From contig NZ_FNJH01000001.1 of NCBI RefSeq assembly GCF_900103225.1, positions 389,178-453,177 of the forward strand: 64,000 nt of DNA, given 5' to 3'. The notes beneath the pieces are model-generated. The model was not told the DNA's origin and searched no databases. It saw only the letters and a program-made list of their open reading frames with translations. How positions within the stretch are numbered: the first letter of the stretch is position 1; the number at the start of each line of letters is the position of its first letter. Both the position numbers and the translations under genes were made by a program. Of the stretch, positions 54,343-63,699 are shown one piece after another. Source of the stretch: Pseudomonas congelans. GTDB taxonomy: Bacteria > Pseudomonadota > Gammaproteobacteria > Pseudomonadales > Pseudomonadaceae.

Positions 54343-55815
54343 CTACAGCATGTGTATCTTCTCTTCCTCTGGAGTGGTGGGCGGCGCTTGCCAACCACCA
54401 CCCAGCGCTTTGAAGACGGCAACCGCCGCTTGCGCGGATTCGACTTTCGCCTGCGCATTGGAGTCGGCGACCTGCAGCATTTTCTCGTCGGCGCGCAGAA
54501 CCTCGATCAAACTGGCAGCACCTTTGCTGTAGCTTGCGAATGAGGATTGCCGGGCCGAAGCAAGTGCAGCTTCGCCTTTATCCAGCATTGCAGCTTGAGT
54601 TTCGCGGTTGGCCAACGAAGAGAAAGCGTTTTCAACGTCCTCAGTGGCACGCAAAACTGACTGTCGATAAGCCGCCAAAGCCTCTGCCTCTTGTCCTTTG
54701 GCTTGACCGATCCGGGCGTTCACCCGGCCGAAATCGAAAAGCCTCCAGCGCAGCCCCAAAACACCTGCTGACTGACTGGCACCGCCGGTAAACAGATTGC
54801 CGCTCGACACAGCTGTGGCGCTGCCCAGCAATGCGCTGAGTGAAAGTTTCGGGTAATACTCGCTGATCGCCACGCCGATACGCGCGTTCGAAGCGGCGAG
54901 GCGCCGCTCAGCCACTATCAGATCGGGTCTGCGACGTAGAAGATCGGCTGGCGTTCCTGTCGACGCGAGCTCAGGTGTGTGCGGGATTGGACCTGCTTCA
55001 GCCAATGAACTTCGATGAGTGCCAGGCGGTACACCCAGCATCACGTCGAGCGCGTTCATCGCCGCGTCGAGACCAGTTTGCAGAATCGGCATTGTTGCCT
55101 GCACTTGTAAAAGCTCTGCTTCGATCTGACGGACTTCATATTCCGGGGACAGACCACGCTCATAGAGAAGCTGGACTTTTTCCAGCAGGTCTTGCCGGGT
55201 TTGAACCTGTCGGCGCGTGATCGCCAGCCTGGCTTGCAGGCCACGGATGGTGATGTAGGTATCGGCGGTCCGCGCTGCCACAGCGAGCCTGGCAGCCGCA
55301 ACACCTGCCTGCGAAGCTTGATATTCAGCCAGTGCAGCCTGTCGGCTGCGTCTCAAACCGCCAAAAACGTCCAGCTCCCAGCTTGCCGTCAGATTGGCTT
55401 CATAGGAATTGCCATAACGGTCGTAGCCAGGTGCCGAGTTCAGGACCTGACCGAGTGGAGTCTCCACCGATTGATGAGCGCGAGCCGTCTGTGCATCGAT
55501 GTTGCCCGCTGGGAGTAGGGCGGCGGTCGCCGCATCTGCTCCGGCGCGTGCCTGAGCAAGTTGCGCGCTGGCTTGAGCGAGATCGAGATTCTGCGCCAGG
55601 GCGCGTGACACGAAGCTGCTCAGTAACGGATCATCAAAACCGTCCCACCACGCGGCACTGACAAGCGGATGCGCGGTAATATTCGCAGCGCCACGGGGTT
55701 GAGTCAGATAGCGGTCAGGCAGGGGCGCATCTGGACGCCGGTAATCCGGGCCCACGGCGCAGCCCGACAGCAGACCGGTGCTCATGACCAGTACGTACGT
55801 ACAAAGCGGGCGCAT
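54343..55815 (-). CDS. RND efflux outer membrane lipoprotein, OprM/NodT family
   Basis: A 490-aa outer membrane channel component. Signal peptide with lipobox LLSGC (about residue 18) and the NodT-family start AVGPDYRRPDAPLP. Two OEP repeats (about 65-255 and 270-475) form the trimeric barrel and alpha-tunnel; DLLRRRPDLIVAERRLAASNARIGVA is the family hallmark. It is divergent from the TetR gene and pump genes and shares their operator. Confidence 0.9.
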   Translation of the reverse strand: MRPLCTYVLVMSTGLLSGCAVGPDYRRPDAPLPDRYLTQPRGAANITAHPLVSAAWWDGFDDPLLSSFVSRALAQNLDLAQASAQLAQARAGADAATAALLPAGNIDAQTARAHQSVETPLGQVLNSAPGYDRYGNSYEANLTASWELDVFGGLRRSRQAALAEYQASQAGVAAARLAVAARTADTYITIRGLQARLAITRRQVQTRQDLLEKVQLLYERGLSPEYEVRQIEAELLQVQATMPILQTGLDAAMNALDVMLGVPPGTHRSSLAEAGPIPHTPELASTGTPADLLRRRPDLIVAERRLAASNARIGVAISEYYPKLSLSALLGSATAVSSGNLFTGGASQSAGVLGLRWRLFDFGRVNARIGQAKGQEAEALAAYRQSVLRATEDVENAFSSLANRETQAAMLDKGEAALASARQSSFASYSKGAASLIEVLRADEKMLQVADSNAQAKVESAQAAVAVFKALGGGWQAPPTTPEEEKIHML

Positions 55816-55840
55816 GGAAATTCCTTGAGGTGATCAGGTT

Positions 55841-55864
55841 GTGACTATATTACGATTCGGTCAC
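55841..55864 (+). promoter_or_regulatory. TetR operator, site 1
   Basis: GTGAC and GTCAC arms separated by 14 bases (24 bases in all) in the OMF/TetR divergent spacer. The same design recurs as site 2 at 56522-56545. Confidence 0.65.
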
Positions 55865-55902
55865 TTGTTGTCAATGAGTGTTCACCTAGCTAAGCTGGAA
55901 AT

Positions 55903-56517
55903 ATGACTAAACAAATCAAGACGTCGCCAGTGCGCGGTCCCTCCGACCACAGCGTTCGCGACCAGGTTGTCGAAGCGGCAACACAGCATTTCGGCCACTA
56001 CGGCTATGAGAAAACCACAGTCTCGGATCTGGCCAAGGCCATTGGGTTTTCCAAGGCCTACATCTACAAGTTCTTCGACTCCAAGCAAGCCATCGGCGAA
56101 GTGATCTGCTCGAACCGGCTGGCGATGATCATGGCGCTGGTGAACTCGGCCATCAGCGAAGCGCCAACGGCGTCGGAGAGGCTGCGCCGCCTGTTCCGTT
56201 CGCTTGTGGAGGCCGGTAGCGATCTGTTTTTTCACGACCGGAAGCTGTATGACATAGCCGCTGTTGCAGGCCGCGATCAGTGGCCTTCTGCTGCCGCGCA
56301 CGACGAGCGCATTCGCCAGCTCATCCAGCAAATCGTTCTTGAAGGCAGGGAGTCGGGAGAGTTCGAACGCAAGACACCTCTGGACGAGGCCGTTCAGGCC
56401 ATTCACCTAGTCATGCGTCCGTACATCAACCCGGTGCAATTGCAATATAACCTCGACATTGTGGCGACAGCCCCGGTCCATTTGTCGGCGTTGATACTGC
56501 GAAGTCTGGCGCCGTGA
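55903..56517 (+). CDS. TetR-family regulator of the RND system
   Basis: A 204-aa repressor with helix-turn-helix at about residues 24-70 (AATQHFGHYGYEKTTVSDLAKAIGFSKAYIYKFFDSKQ). It lies between the outer membrane gene and the adaptor gene, with matching 24-base inverted repeats on both sides, so autoregulation plus control of the pump is likely. Confidence 0.9.
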   Translation: MTKQIKTSPVRGPSDHSVRDQVVEAATQHFGHYGYEKTTVSDLAKAIGFSKAYIYKFFDSKQAIGEVICSNRLAMIMALVNSAISEAPTASERLRRLFRSLVEAGSDLFFHDRKLYDIAAVAGRDQWPSAAAHDERIRQLIQQIVLEGRESGEFERKTPLDEAVQAIHLVMRPYINPVQLQYNLDIVATAPVHLSALILRSLAP

Positions 56518-56521
56518 GCTT

Positions 56522-56545
56522 GTGACCATTGACTAATTTGGTCAC
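56522..56545 (+). promoter_or_regulatory. TetR operator, site 2
   Basis: GTGACC (56522-56527) and GGTCAC (56540-56545) with a 12-base centre, 49 bases before the RND adaptor start. Confidence 0.68.
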
Positions 56546-56593
56546 TTTCCGGAGAATCGTATCCCTGCTCACTTGATTTCAAGTAGGGATCCC

Positions 56594-57697
56594 ATGCTCC
56601 TGTCCAGACACAAAACCACTGCCTTGTTGTTATTGCCTCTCTTTTTGACTGCGTGCAGCGAGTCGTCCGGGGTGCGCGATCCACGTACCCAGTCGCCTCT
56701 GGTAAGGGCGGCCACTGTTGCAAATGCTGATCAAGCCTCCCGTTTGTTCACCGGGGTTGTGGTCGCTCGGGTTCAGAGCGACCTTGGGTTTCGGGTTTCC
56801 GGGAAGGTGCTTGAGCGCCTGGTGGATACCGGCCAGACCGTCAAGCGCGGTGAGCAACTGATGCGCCTGGACCCCGTTGACCTTGGGCTTCAGGCTCAGG
56901 CCCAACAGCAGGCGGTTGCCGCCGCTGTGGCACGAGCCAGGCAGACCGCCGATGACGAAGCGCGTAACCGTGACCTGGTCGTCGCTGGTGCGATATCCGC
57001 TTCCGCCTACGACAGGATCAAATCCCTGGCCGACACCGCCAAGGCAGAACTGAGTGCTGCACAAGCGCAGGCCAGCGTGGCGCGCAACGCAAGCGGGTAC
57101 GCTGTTTTACTGGCGGACGCCGACGGCGTTGTGGTCGATACGCTGGTCGAGCCTGGACAGGTCGTCAGCGCAGGCCAGCCCGTGGTCAGGCTGGCAAAGG
57201 CGGGGCCACGCGAAGCCATTGTCCATCTGCCTGAAACCTTGCGGCCGACTATTGGTGATCGGGCTGAGGCCAGACTGTATGGCGACAGTGCGCGCGTCAT
57301 ACCGGCAAGGCTGCGGCTGCTCTCTGACGCCGCAGACCCGCTGACGCGTACGTTTGAAGCCAGGTATGTGCTTGAAGGCTCAAACCTCAGTGCGCCTCTG
57401 GGGTCAACGGTGTCCCTCGATATCGCTGTGGGCAAGGCAGCCCGGCAGTCGCTGGCGGTACCCATTGCTGCTCTGCATGACCCGGGTCAAGGCCCGGGTG
57501 TCTGGGTCATTGCAGGTACGCCTGCCAAAGTCACCTGGCGCGCCTTGCAACTGCTGGGTGTGAGTGACGATTTGGCAAACGTGAGTGGCGGTCTCCAGGC
57601 CGGCGAGCAGGTCGTGGCATTGGGCACGCATTTGCTTCACGACGGTGAGGAAGTGCGCGTGCAGCAGAGTGTTATCACCGCTGAGGCACGGCCATGA
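56594..57697 (+). CDS. RND efflux periplasmic adaptor (membrane fusion protein)
   Basis: A 367-aa lipoprotein: lipobox LTAC with Cys about 21. Lipoyl/hairpin region (VLERLVDTGQTVKRGEQLMRLDP, then Ala/Gln-rich coiled coil about 90-160), beta-barrel and membrane-proximal domains follow. It bridges the pump and the outer membrane channel. ATG 56594 is chosen because it begins the signal peptide. Its end overlaps the pump gene by 4 bases. Confidence 0.9.
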   Translation: MLLSRHKTTALLLLPLFLTACSESSGVRDPRTQSPLVRAATVANADQASRLFTGVVVARVQSDLGFRVSGKVLERLVDTGQTVKRGEQLMRLDPVDLGLQAQAQQQAVAAAVARARQTADDEARNRDLVVAGAISASAYDRIKSLADTAKAELSAAQAQASVARNASGYAVLLADADGVVVDTLVEPGQVVSAGQPVVRLAKAGPREAIVHLPETLRPTIGDRAEARLYGDSARVIPARLRLLSDAADPLTRTFEARYVLEGSNLSAPLGSTVSLDIAVGKAARQSLAVPIAALHDPGQGPGVWVIAGTPAKVTWRALQLLGVSDDLANVSGGLQAGEQVVALGTHLLHDGEEVRVQQSVITAEARP

Positions 57698-60600
57698 ATC
57701 CGGGACGCTTCAATCTTTCTGCACTGGCCGTTCGCGAACGCGCCATCACACTTTTTCTGATTATTTTGATAGGCGTGGCCGGTACGCTTTCATTTTTCAA
57801 ACTGGGTCGTGCGGAAGATCCGCCTTTCACCGTCAAGCAAATAACCGTCATTTCTGCCTGGCCTGGCGCAACCGCTCAGGAGATGCAGGATCAGGTCGCC
57901 GAGCCGCTTGAAAAGCGCATGCAGGAATTGAAGTGGTACGACCGTAGCGAGACCTACACCCGGCCGGGTCTGGCATTCACTATGGTTTCATTTCAGGACA
58001 AGACCCCACCTTCCCAGGTGCAGGAAGAGTTTTATCAGGCGCGCAAGAAACTCAGTGATGCCGCGAAGTCGTTGCCTGCGGGGGTCATTGGTCCGATGGT
58101 CAATGATGAATTCTCGGACGTGACCTTTGCGCTGTTTGCGTTGAAAGCCAAAGGTGAACCGCAGCGGCTGCTGGTACGCGATGCCGAGTCACTGCGCCAG
58201 CGTCTGCTGCATGTGCCGGGCGTGAAGAAGATCAATATCATCGGCGAACAGGCCGAACGAATTTTTGTGTCGTTCTCCCACGAGCGGCTGGCAACATTGG
58301 GCTTCTCTCCTCAGGACATTTTTTCGGCGCTCAACGAACAGAACGTCCTGACCCCTGCCGGTTCGATTGAAACCAGCGGGCCGCAGGTGTTTCTGCGTCT
58401 GGACGGTGCCTTCGACACCCTTGAGAAAATCCGCAACACGCCGATTGTGGCGCGGGGTAAAACGCTGAAGCTCCAGGACGTGGCGACAGTGGAGCGCGGC
58501 TATGAAGACCCGGCGACCTTTCTGGTCCGCAACCAGGGGGAGCCGGCCCTGTTGCTGGGCATTGTGATGCGCGACGGCTGGAACGGCCTGGACCTGGGTA
58601 AAGCGCTGGAAGCAGAAACCGTCAGAATCAATCAAGGCATGCCATTGGGAATGACGCTTTCGAAGGTCACTGACCAGTCGGTGAACATCGGTTCGGCCGT
58701 TGACGAGTTCATGATCAAATTCTTCGTCGCCCTGCTTGTGGTGATGCTGGTCTGCTTTCTCAGCATGGGCTGGCGCGTCGGTGTGGTGGTCGCAGCAGCC
58801 GTACCGCTGACGCTGGCCATTGTCTTCGTCGTGATGGAAGCGACAGGCAAGAACTTTGATCGTATTACCCTGGGATCACTGATCCTGGCGCTGGGCCTGT
58901 TGGTGGACGACGCAATCATTGCTATCGAAATGATGGTGGTGAAGATGGAGGAAGGCTACGACCGGATCAAGGCGTCAGCCTATGCCTGGAGTCACACAGC
59001 TGCGCCCATGCTTGCCGGTACCCTGGTGACCGCTGTCGGCTTCATGCCGAACGGTTTTGCGCAATCGACTGCCGGCGAGTACACCAGCAACATGTTCTGG
59101 ATTGTCGGCATCGCCTTGATCGCCTCCTGGATAGTTGCAGTGGTTTTCACACCTTATCTGGGGGTGAAGATGCTGCCGGCAATCAAGCCGGTTGAAGGCG
59201 GACATGCCGCCATCTACGACACTGCGCATTACAATCGTTTCAGGCGGATTCTGGCCCATGTCATTGCCAGGAAGTGGTGGGTGGCGGGTGCGGTGATCGC
59301 TGCATTTGTGGTGGCGGTTCTCGGGATGGGAGCGGTCAAGAAGCAATTCTTCCCGACCTCCGATCGCCCGGAAGTACTGATCGAAGTGCAGATGCCCTAC
59401 GGCACATCCATCGAGCAGACCAGCGCCACCACCGCCAAGGTCGAGGCGTGGCTGCAAAAGCAGGATGCCGCGAAGATCGTCACGTCCTACATCGGCCAGG
59501 GCTCGCCACGTTTTTATCTGGCAATGGCGCCGGAGCTGCCGGACCCATCGTTTGCAAAGATCGTTGTACTGACTGAAAGCCAGGACGCACGTGAGGCGCT
59601 CAAGCTGCGGATTCGTGAAGCGGTTGCTGACGGGCTTGCACCCGAGGCCCGGGTGCGGGTCACACAGCTCGTGTTCGGTCCTTATTCACCGTTTCCCGTG
59701 GCGTATCGCGTGCGCGGGCCAGACCCTGACACATTGCGCGAGATCGCCGGGCGGGTCGAAGCCGTGATGGCGGCGAGTCCGATGATGCGTACCGTCAACA
59801 GCGATTGGGGAGCACGAGCACCCACGCTGCACTTCTCTCTGGATCAGGATCGTTTGCAGGCCGTCGGGCTGACCTCGAGCGCAGTTGCCCGTCAATTGCA
59901 GTTCCTGCTCTCAGGTGTCCCTGTCACGTCTGTGCGCGAAGATATCCGTTCAGTGGACGTGATGGGCAGGGCGGCGGGTGACATCCGCCTGGACCCTGCG
60001 AAGATCGAGGGTTTCACGCTGGTGGGGGCTGCCGGTCAGCGTATTCCTCTGTCGCAGACCGGAGTGGTCGAAGTGCGTATGGAAGACCCGATTCTGCGCC
60101 GCAGAGATCGTGTGCCGACCATCACCGTGCGCGGTGATATTGCGGAAGATCTGCAGCCGCCGGATGTCTCCGCCGTAATCATGAAAGAACTGCAGCCGAT
60201 CATCGACAGCCTGCCGGAGGGCTATCGGATCGAGCAGGCCGGATCAATAGAGGAGTCGGCGAAGGCCACTGTGGCATTGGCCCCGCTGTTTCCGATCATG
60301 ATTGCCGTCACCTTGCTGATCATCATCCTTCAAGTGCGTTCGATGTCGGCGATGATGATGGTGTTTTTCACTGCGCCGCTTGGGTTGATCGGCGTTGTGC
60401 CGACACTGCTTCTGTTCAATCAGCCGTTCGGCATCAACGCTCTCGTCGGGCTGATCGCGCTGTCCGGCATTCTGATGCGCAATACCTTGATCCTGATCGG
60501 GCAGATCGACCATAACGAAAAGCAAGGGCTCGACCCGTTTCGTGCGGTGGTCGAAGCGACCGTACAGCGAGCACGCCCGGTACTGCTCACGGCACTGGCG

Positions 60601-60813
60601 GCGATCCTGGCGTTCATCCCTCTGACCCATTCGGTGTTCTGGGGCACGCTTGCCTACACGCTGATCGGAGGCACCCTCGGCGGGACTGTCATGACGCTGG
60701 TCTTCCTGCCGGCCATGTATTCAATCTGGTTCAAAATCCGTCCGGATAGAGGAACGCAGCCCCGAAACTCCAGCAGTCACGCCTCAACTGGCACAGAGAT
60801 GAAGAGGATCTGA
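57694..60813 (+). CDS. RND efflux pump, inner membrane transporter (HAE1-type)
   Basis: A 1039-aa proton-driven pump with the usual 12 segments in two repeats and two large periplasmic loops. The segment-4 motif GLLVDDAIIAIEMM (about residues 401-414) carries the proton-relay Asp pair; NTLILIGQIDHN lies in the second half. FKLGRAEDPPFTVKQITV at the N terminus resembles the AcrB-related multidrug/solvent class. Substrates cannot be predicted. Followed after 2 bases by the FabF-like gene. Confidence 0.92.
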   Translation: MNPGRFNLSALAVRERAITLFLIILIGVAGTLSFFKLGRAEDPPFTVKQITVISAWPGATAQEMQDQVAEPLEKRMQELKWYDRSETYTRPGLAFTMVSFQDKTPPSQVQEEFYQARKKLSDAAKSLPAGVIGPMVNDEFSDVTFALFALKAKGEPQRLLVRDAESLRQRLLHVPGVKKINIIGEQAERIFVSFSHERLATLGFSPQDIFSALNEQNVLTPAGSIETSGPQVFLRLDGAFDTLEKIRNTPIVARGKTLKLQDVATVERGYEDPATFLVRNQGEPALLLGIVMRDGWNGLDLGKALEAETVRINQGMPLGMTLSKVTDQSVNIGSAVDEFMIKFFVALLVVMLVCFLSMGWRVGVVVAAAVPLTLAIVFVVMEATGKNFDRITLGSLILALGLLVDDAIIAIEMMVVKMEEGYDRIKASAYAWSHTAAPMLAGTLVTAVGFMPNGFAQSTAGEYTSNMFWIVGIALIASWIVAVVFTPYLGVKMLPAIKPVEGGHAAIYDTAHYNRFRRILAHVIARKWWVAGAVIAAFVVAVLGMGAVKKQFFPTSDRPEVLIEVQMPYGTSIEQTSATTAKVEAWLQKQDAAKIVTSYIGQGSPRFYLAMAPELPDPSFAKIVVLTESQDAREALKLRIREAVADGLAPEARVRVTQLVFGPYSPFPVAYRVRGPDPDTLREIAGRVEAVMAASPMMRTVNSDWGARAPTLHFSLDQDRLQAVGLTSSAVARQLQFLLSGVPVTSVREDIRSVDVMGRAAGDIRLDPAKIEGFTLVGAAGQRIPLSQTGVVEVRMEDPILRRRDRVPTITVRGDIAEDLQPPDVSAVIMKELQPIIDSLPEGYRIEQAGSIEESAKATVALAPLFPIMIAVTLLIIILQVRSMSAMMMVFFTAPLGLIGVVPTLLLFNQPFGINALVGLIALSGILMRNTLILIGQIDHNEKQGLDPFRAVVEATVQRARPVLLTALAAILAFIPLTHSVFWGTLAYTLIGGTLGGTVMTLVFLPAMYSIWFKIRPDRGTQPRNSSSHASTGTEMKRI

Positions 60814-60815
60814 TC

Positions 60816-62105
60816 ATGAATCAATATGGCCAAAAGCGGATTGTCGTAACCGGTTGCGGCATAGTCAGTCCCTTGGGGTGCGGGGTCGAAAAGGTATGGC
60901 ACAGATTGTTGCGTGGCCGCTCAGGCATTGGCTTGCTGCCAGGCAGCGTCAGTGACGGCACCGGTGTTTCCGTCGCAGGTCAGGTGCCGACCCTAGGAGA
61001 AGACCCGGTTGCCGGATATGCCCCGGATAGCGTGATCCCGATGAAAGAGCGCAAGAAGATGGACCGCTTCATCGAGTTCGCGCTCGTTGCTGCTCATGAA
61101 GCGCTCGCGCAGGCGGGTTGGCATCCTGACTCTGAAGTGGAACAACAGCGCACGGCGACCGTTATTGCGTCGGGGGTTGGCGGTTTTGGCGCCATTGCCG
61201 AAGCTGTGCGTGTCACGGATACCCGTGGACCTCGCAGGCTGTCGCCATTCACTGCGCCATCCTTTCTGGCGAACATGGCAGCTGGACAGATTTCCATCCG
61301 TTATGGTTTCAAAGGGCCGCTGGGTGCACCCGTGACTGCCTGCGCAGCCGGCGTGCAAGCCATTGGCGACGCAGCGCGGTTGATCAGAAGCGGTGAGGCC
61401 GACATTGCAATCTGCGGTGGTGCCGAGGCCGCCATTGATCGCGTCACCCTGGGGTGCTTCGCTGCGGCTCGTGCGCTTTCAACCAGCTTTGCGGGTCGAC
61501 CGCAAGAGGCTTCACGCCCGTTTGACCGGGACCGTGACGGTTTCGTCATGGCTGAAGGGGCAGGCCTGCTGGTCATTGAATCACTGGAGCATGCTCTGGC
61601 GCGGGGCGCGACGCCGCTTGCGGAACTGACAGGCTATGGCACCAGTGCGGATGCCTATCACCTGACCGCCGGACCGGAAGACGGTGGCGGTGCCCGCAGG
61701 GCGATGGCGCAGGCACTGCATCAAGGTGGCGCAGGGGTTGATGAGGTGCAGCATATCAATGCTCACGCCACTTCCACGCCTGTCGGTGACAAGGGTGAGC
61801 TGGCTGCGATTCGCTCATTGTTCGGCACTCGATCAGGAGTCGCCATCAGTTCTACGAAATCGGCCACCGGACATTTGCTGGGTGCTGCCGGCGGAGTCGA
61901 AGCAGTTTTCACGGTGCTGGCATTAAGAGACCAGATCGTGCCCCCCACATTGAACCTCACCCACCCCGATGAGGCTGCCGAAGGGCTTGACCTGGTGGCC
62001 ATGGTCGCCCGAGAGACCCCGATCGTTCATGCCCTTTCAAACGGGTTCGGATTTGGCGGGGTCAATGCCAGCGTTCTCTTTCGTCGCTGGGAAGGCAGGC
62101 CGTAA
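60816..62105 (+). CDS. 3-oxoacyl-ACP synthase II-like ketosynthase (FabF family)
   Basis: A 429-aa thiolase-fold condensing enzyme. The catalytic triad is intact: Cys in VTACAAGVQ (about residue 174), His in NAHATSTPVGD (about 315) and His in SATGHLLGAAG (about 351). FDRDRDGFVMAEGAGLLV is the usual FabF gate loop. No acyl carrier protein or other fab genes are adjacent; it is the third gene of the adaptor-pump unit, 2 bases after the pump. It may alter membrane lipids or make the exported molecule; this is inference. Confidence 0.88.
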   Translation: MNQYGQKRIVVTGCGIVSPLGCGVEKVWHRLLRGRSGIGLLPGSVSDGTGVSVAGQVPTLGEDPVAGYAPDSVIPMKERKKMDRFIEFALVAAHEALAQAGWHPDSEVEQQRTATVIASGVGGFGAIAEAVRVTDTRGPRRLSPFTAPSFLANMAAGQISIRYGFKGPLGAPVTACAAGVQAIGDAARLIRSGEADIAICGGAEAAIDRVTLGCFAAARALSTSFAGRPQEASRPFDRDRDGFVMAEGAGLLVIESLEHALARGATPLAELTGYGTSADAYHLTAGPEDGGGARRAMAQALHQGGAGVDEVQHINAHATSTPVGDKGELAAIRSLFGTRSGVAISSTKSATGHLLGAAGGVEAVFTVLALRDQIVPPTLNLTHPDEAAEGLDLVAMVARETPIVHALSNGFGFGGVNASVLFRRWEGRP

Positions 62106-62146
62106 GTCATTTGAGCCTGGAAAGTGCTTTGTAACCGCCTGGCGGA

Positions 62147-63004
62147 TTACTTGCGCCGCACCCGCGGCGCAAGTCCTGTCAATTGCTGCCGAACGCATGC
62201 CCAAGCCAGGTGCAGGGCATTGCGCAACGCCACTGCATCGGCGCTCATCACGCGTACGGACACGCCGCAATCGTTCGGCAATGCGCTGACGCCCTGGTAG
62301 CTATCGGCAACGTCGTGCAATGCCTCGCGCAACGTCCGCTTCAAATCCTCTACCGGCAAACCCTGACCCACCAGCATGAACGTTGCCAAGGCTTGCCGTT
62401 GTCCGCTCACGCCGGGCAGTCGGCGTTGCAGGTCTGCCCCGGTCATTGCCAGTCGGTCACCGGCCAGCAGTTTTCCGGCCGGGCTATAAACCTGCAGATC
62501 GGCGCGGTAAAAGCCGGGCAGCCCTTCGCTGCCAGGAGGTGTGTGCAGGCAGAATGCATCGCACAGCAGCACCCGCGCACCGGGGTGCAGTGTCACGTCC
62601 ACCTGGCTGTGCAGCCGCGTCTGTGGAAACAGGATGGTAGCCATCGGCAGGTACTCCAGCAGCGCGTCGGGTTCGGCGACCAGTGTCACGGTCTGCCGCG
62701 CCGACTGCTCGAGCATGCTGTGCGCGACCGTCGCAGCGCCGGTGCTGACGTGCACTTGTGTGCCTGGCCCTGCGTGCAGATGCAGGTGCAGTTGTTCCCC
62801 GGCGAACAGGCCTCCCGAGCACGATTGCAGGTAGACCGCTGCCATGCCGGGCGGGTCTTGCGGCAGGGTCAGGGTACGCCCCAGATGGAAGGGGTAGCCT
62901 ACTTCCTGACGAGACACATAGCTGGCCCCGGAAGGCGCCTTGCTGAAGGCAATATGCGCCGTGCTTCTGGTCTGTGCAGGCAGTGCCGATTGATGGGCGT
63001 TCAT
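62147..63004 (-). CDS. ureD: Urease accessory protein UreD
   Basis: A 285-aa scaffold that binds apo-urease with UreF/UreG during nickel insertion. Family features: [38 protein letters not shown] (about residues 55-95, quoted in part), [17 protein letters not shown] and LLCDAFCLH. It overlaps the end of ureG by 4 bases and is the last gene of the visible minus-strand urease run. Confidence 0.92.
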   Translation of the reverse strand: MNAHQSALPAQTRSTAHIAFSKAPSGASYVSRQEVGYPFHLGRTLTLPQDPPGMAAVYLQSCSGGLFAGEQLHLHLHAGPGTQVHVSTGAATVAHSMLEQSARQTVTLVAEPDALLEYLPMATILFPQTRLHSQVDVTLHPGARVLLCDAFCLHTPPGSEGLPGFYRADLQVYSPAGKLLAGDRLAMTGADLQRRLPGVSGQRQALATFMLVGQGLPVEDLKRTLREALHDVADSYQGVSALPNDCGVSVRVMSADAVALRNALHLAWACVRQQLTGLAPRVRRK

Positions 63005-63672
63005 ATGCGGTCAAACAACACGGCACGGCTTATCGCTTCAACCACCGCGTCGACGCCCTCGCCAGTGTTGCAGTTGGTAAACAGCACCGGCTGGCCGTTG
63101 CGCGCCTGCGCCGACTCGCGTCGCATGCGCGGCAGGTCGACACCCACATAGGGTGCCAGGTCGTATTTATTGACCACCAGCAGGTCGCAGCTCAAAACGC
63201 CGGGGCCGCGTTTGCGCGGGATATCGTCGCCGCCTGCCACATCAATGACGAAAATCCAGTAGTCCACCAGATCCAGCGAAAAAGTCGAGGCCAGGTTGTC
63301 GCCGCCGGATTCGATCAGTACCAGATCCAGATTGCCGAAGCGCGCTTCCAGCTCATCGGCCATTTGCAGGTTGAGGGTCGGGTCTTCACGAATGGCCGTG
63401 TGCGGGCAGGCGCCGGTTTCTACCGCACGAACCCGCTGTGGGTCGATCAGCCCGCTGCGTTGTACACGCTCGGCATCCTCACGGGTCGCAAGGTCATTGG
63501 TGATGATCGCCAGCTCTGTACCACGCGCGATGAAGCGCGGGATCAGTTGTTCCAGCAGACGGGTCTTGCCCGAGCCGACCGGCCCGCCGATGCCGACGCG
63601 CGCTGCGCCGGGATGGGGGGGCGCATCGGTCTGTCCGGAACTCGGGGCGGGGGCATTCATGGTTTGGCTCAT
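63001..63672 (-). CDS. ureG: Urease accessory GTPase UreG
   Basis: A 223-aa GTPase driving nickel delivery. P-loop [15 protein letters not shown] (about residues 29-43), metal-binding CPH motif in [14 protein letters not shown] (about 87-100), ESGGDN and [10 protein letters not shown] (guanine-binding NKxD). The N-terminal extension (about 24 residues) is slightly longer than the core family. Downstream of ureC, overlapping ureD. Confidence 0.95.
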   Translation of the reverse strand: MSQTMNAPAPSSGQTDAPPHPGAARVGIGGPVGSGKTRLLEQLIPRFIARGTELAIITNDLATREDAERVQRSGLIDPQRVRAVETGACPHTAIREDPTLNLQMADELEARFGNLDLVLIESGGDNLASTFSLDLVDYWIFVIDVAGGDDIPRKRGPGVLSCDLLVVNKYDLAPYVGVDLPRMRRESAQARNGQPVLFTNCNTGEGVDAVVEAISRAVLFDRI

Positions 63673-63699
63673 TGTCGGGATTCCTGTGCGGGGAGGGTT

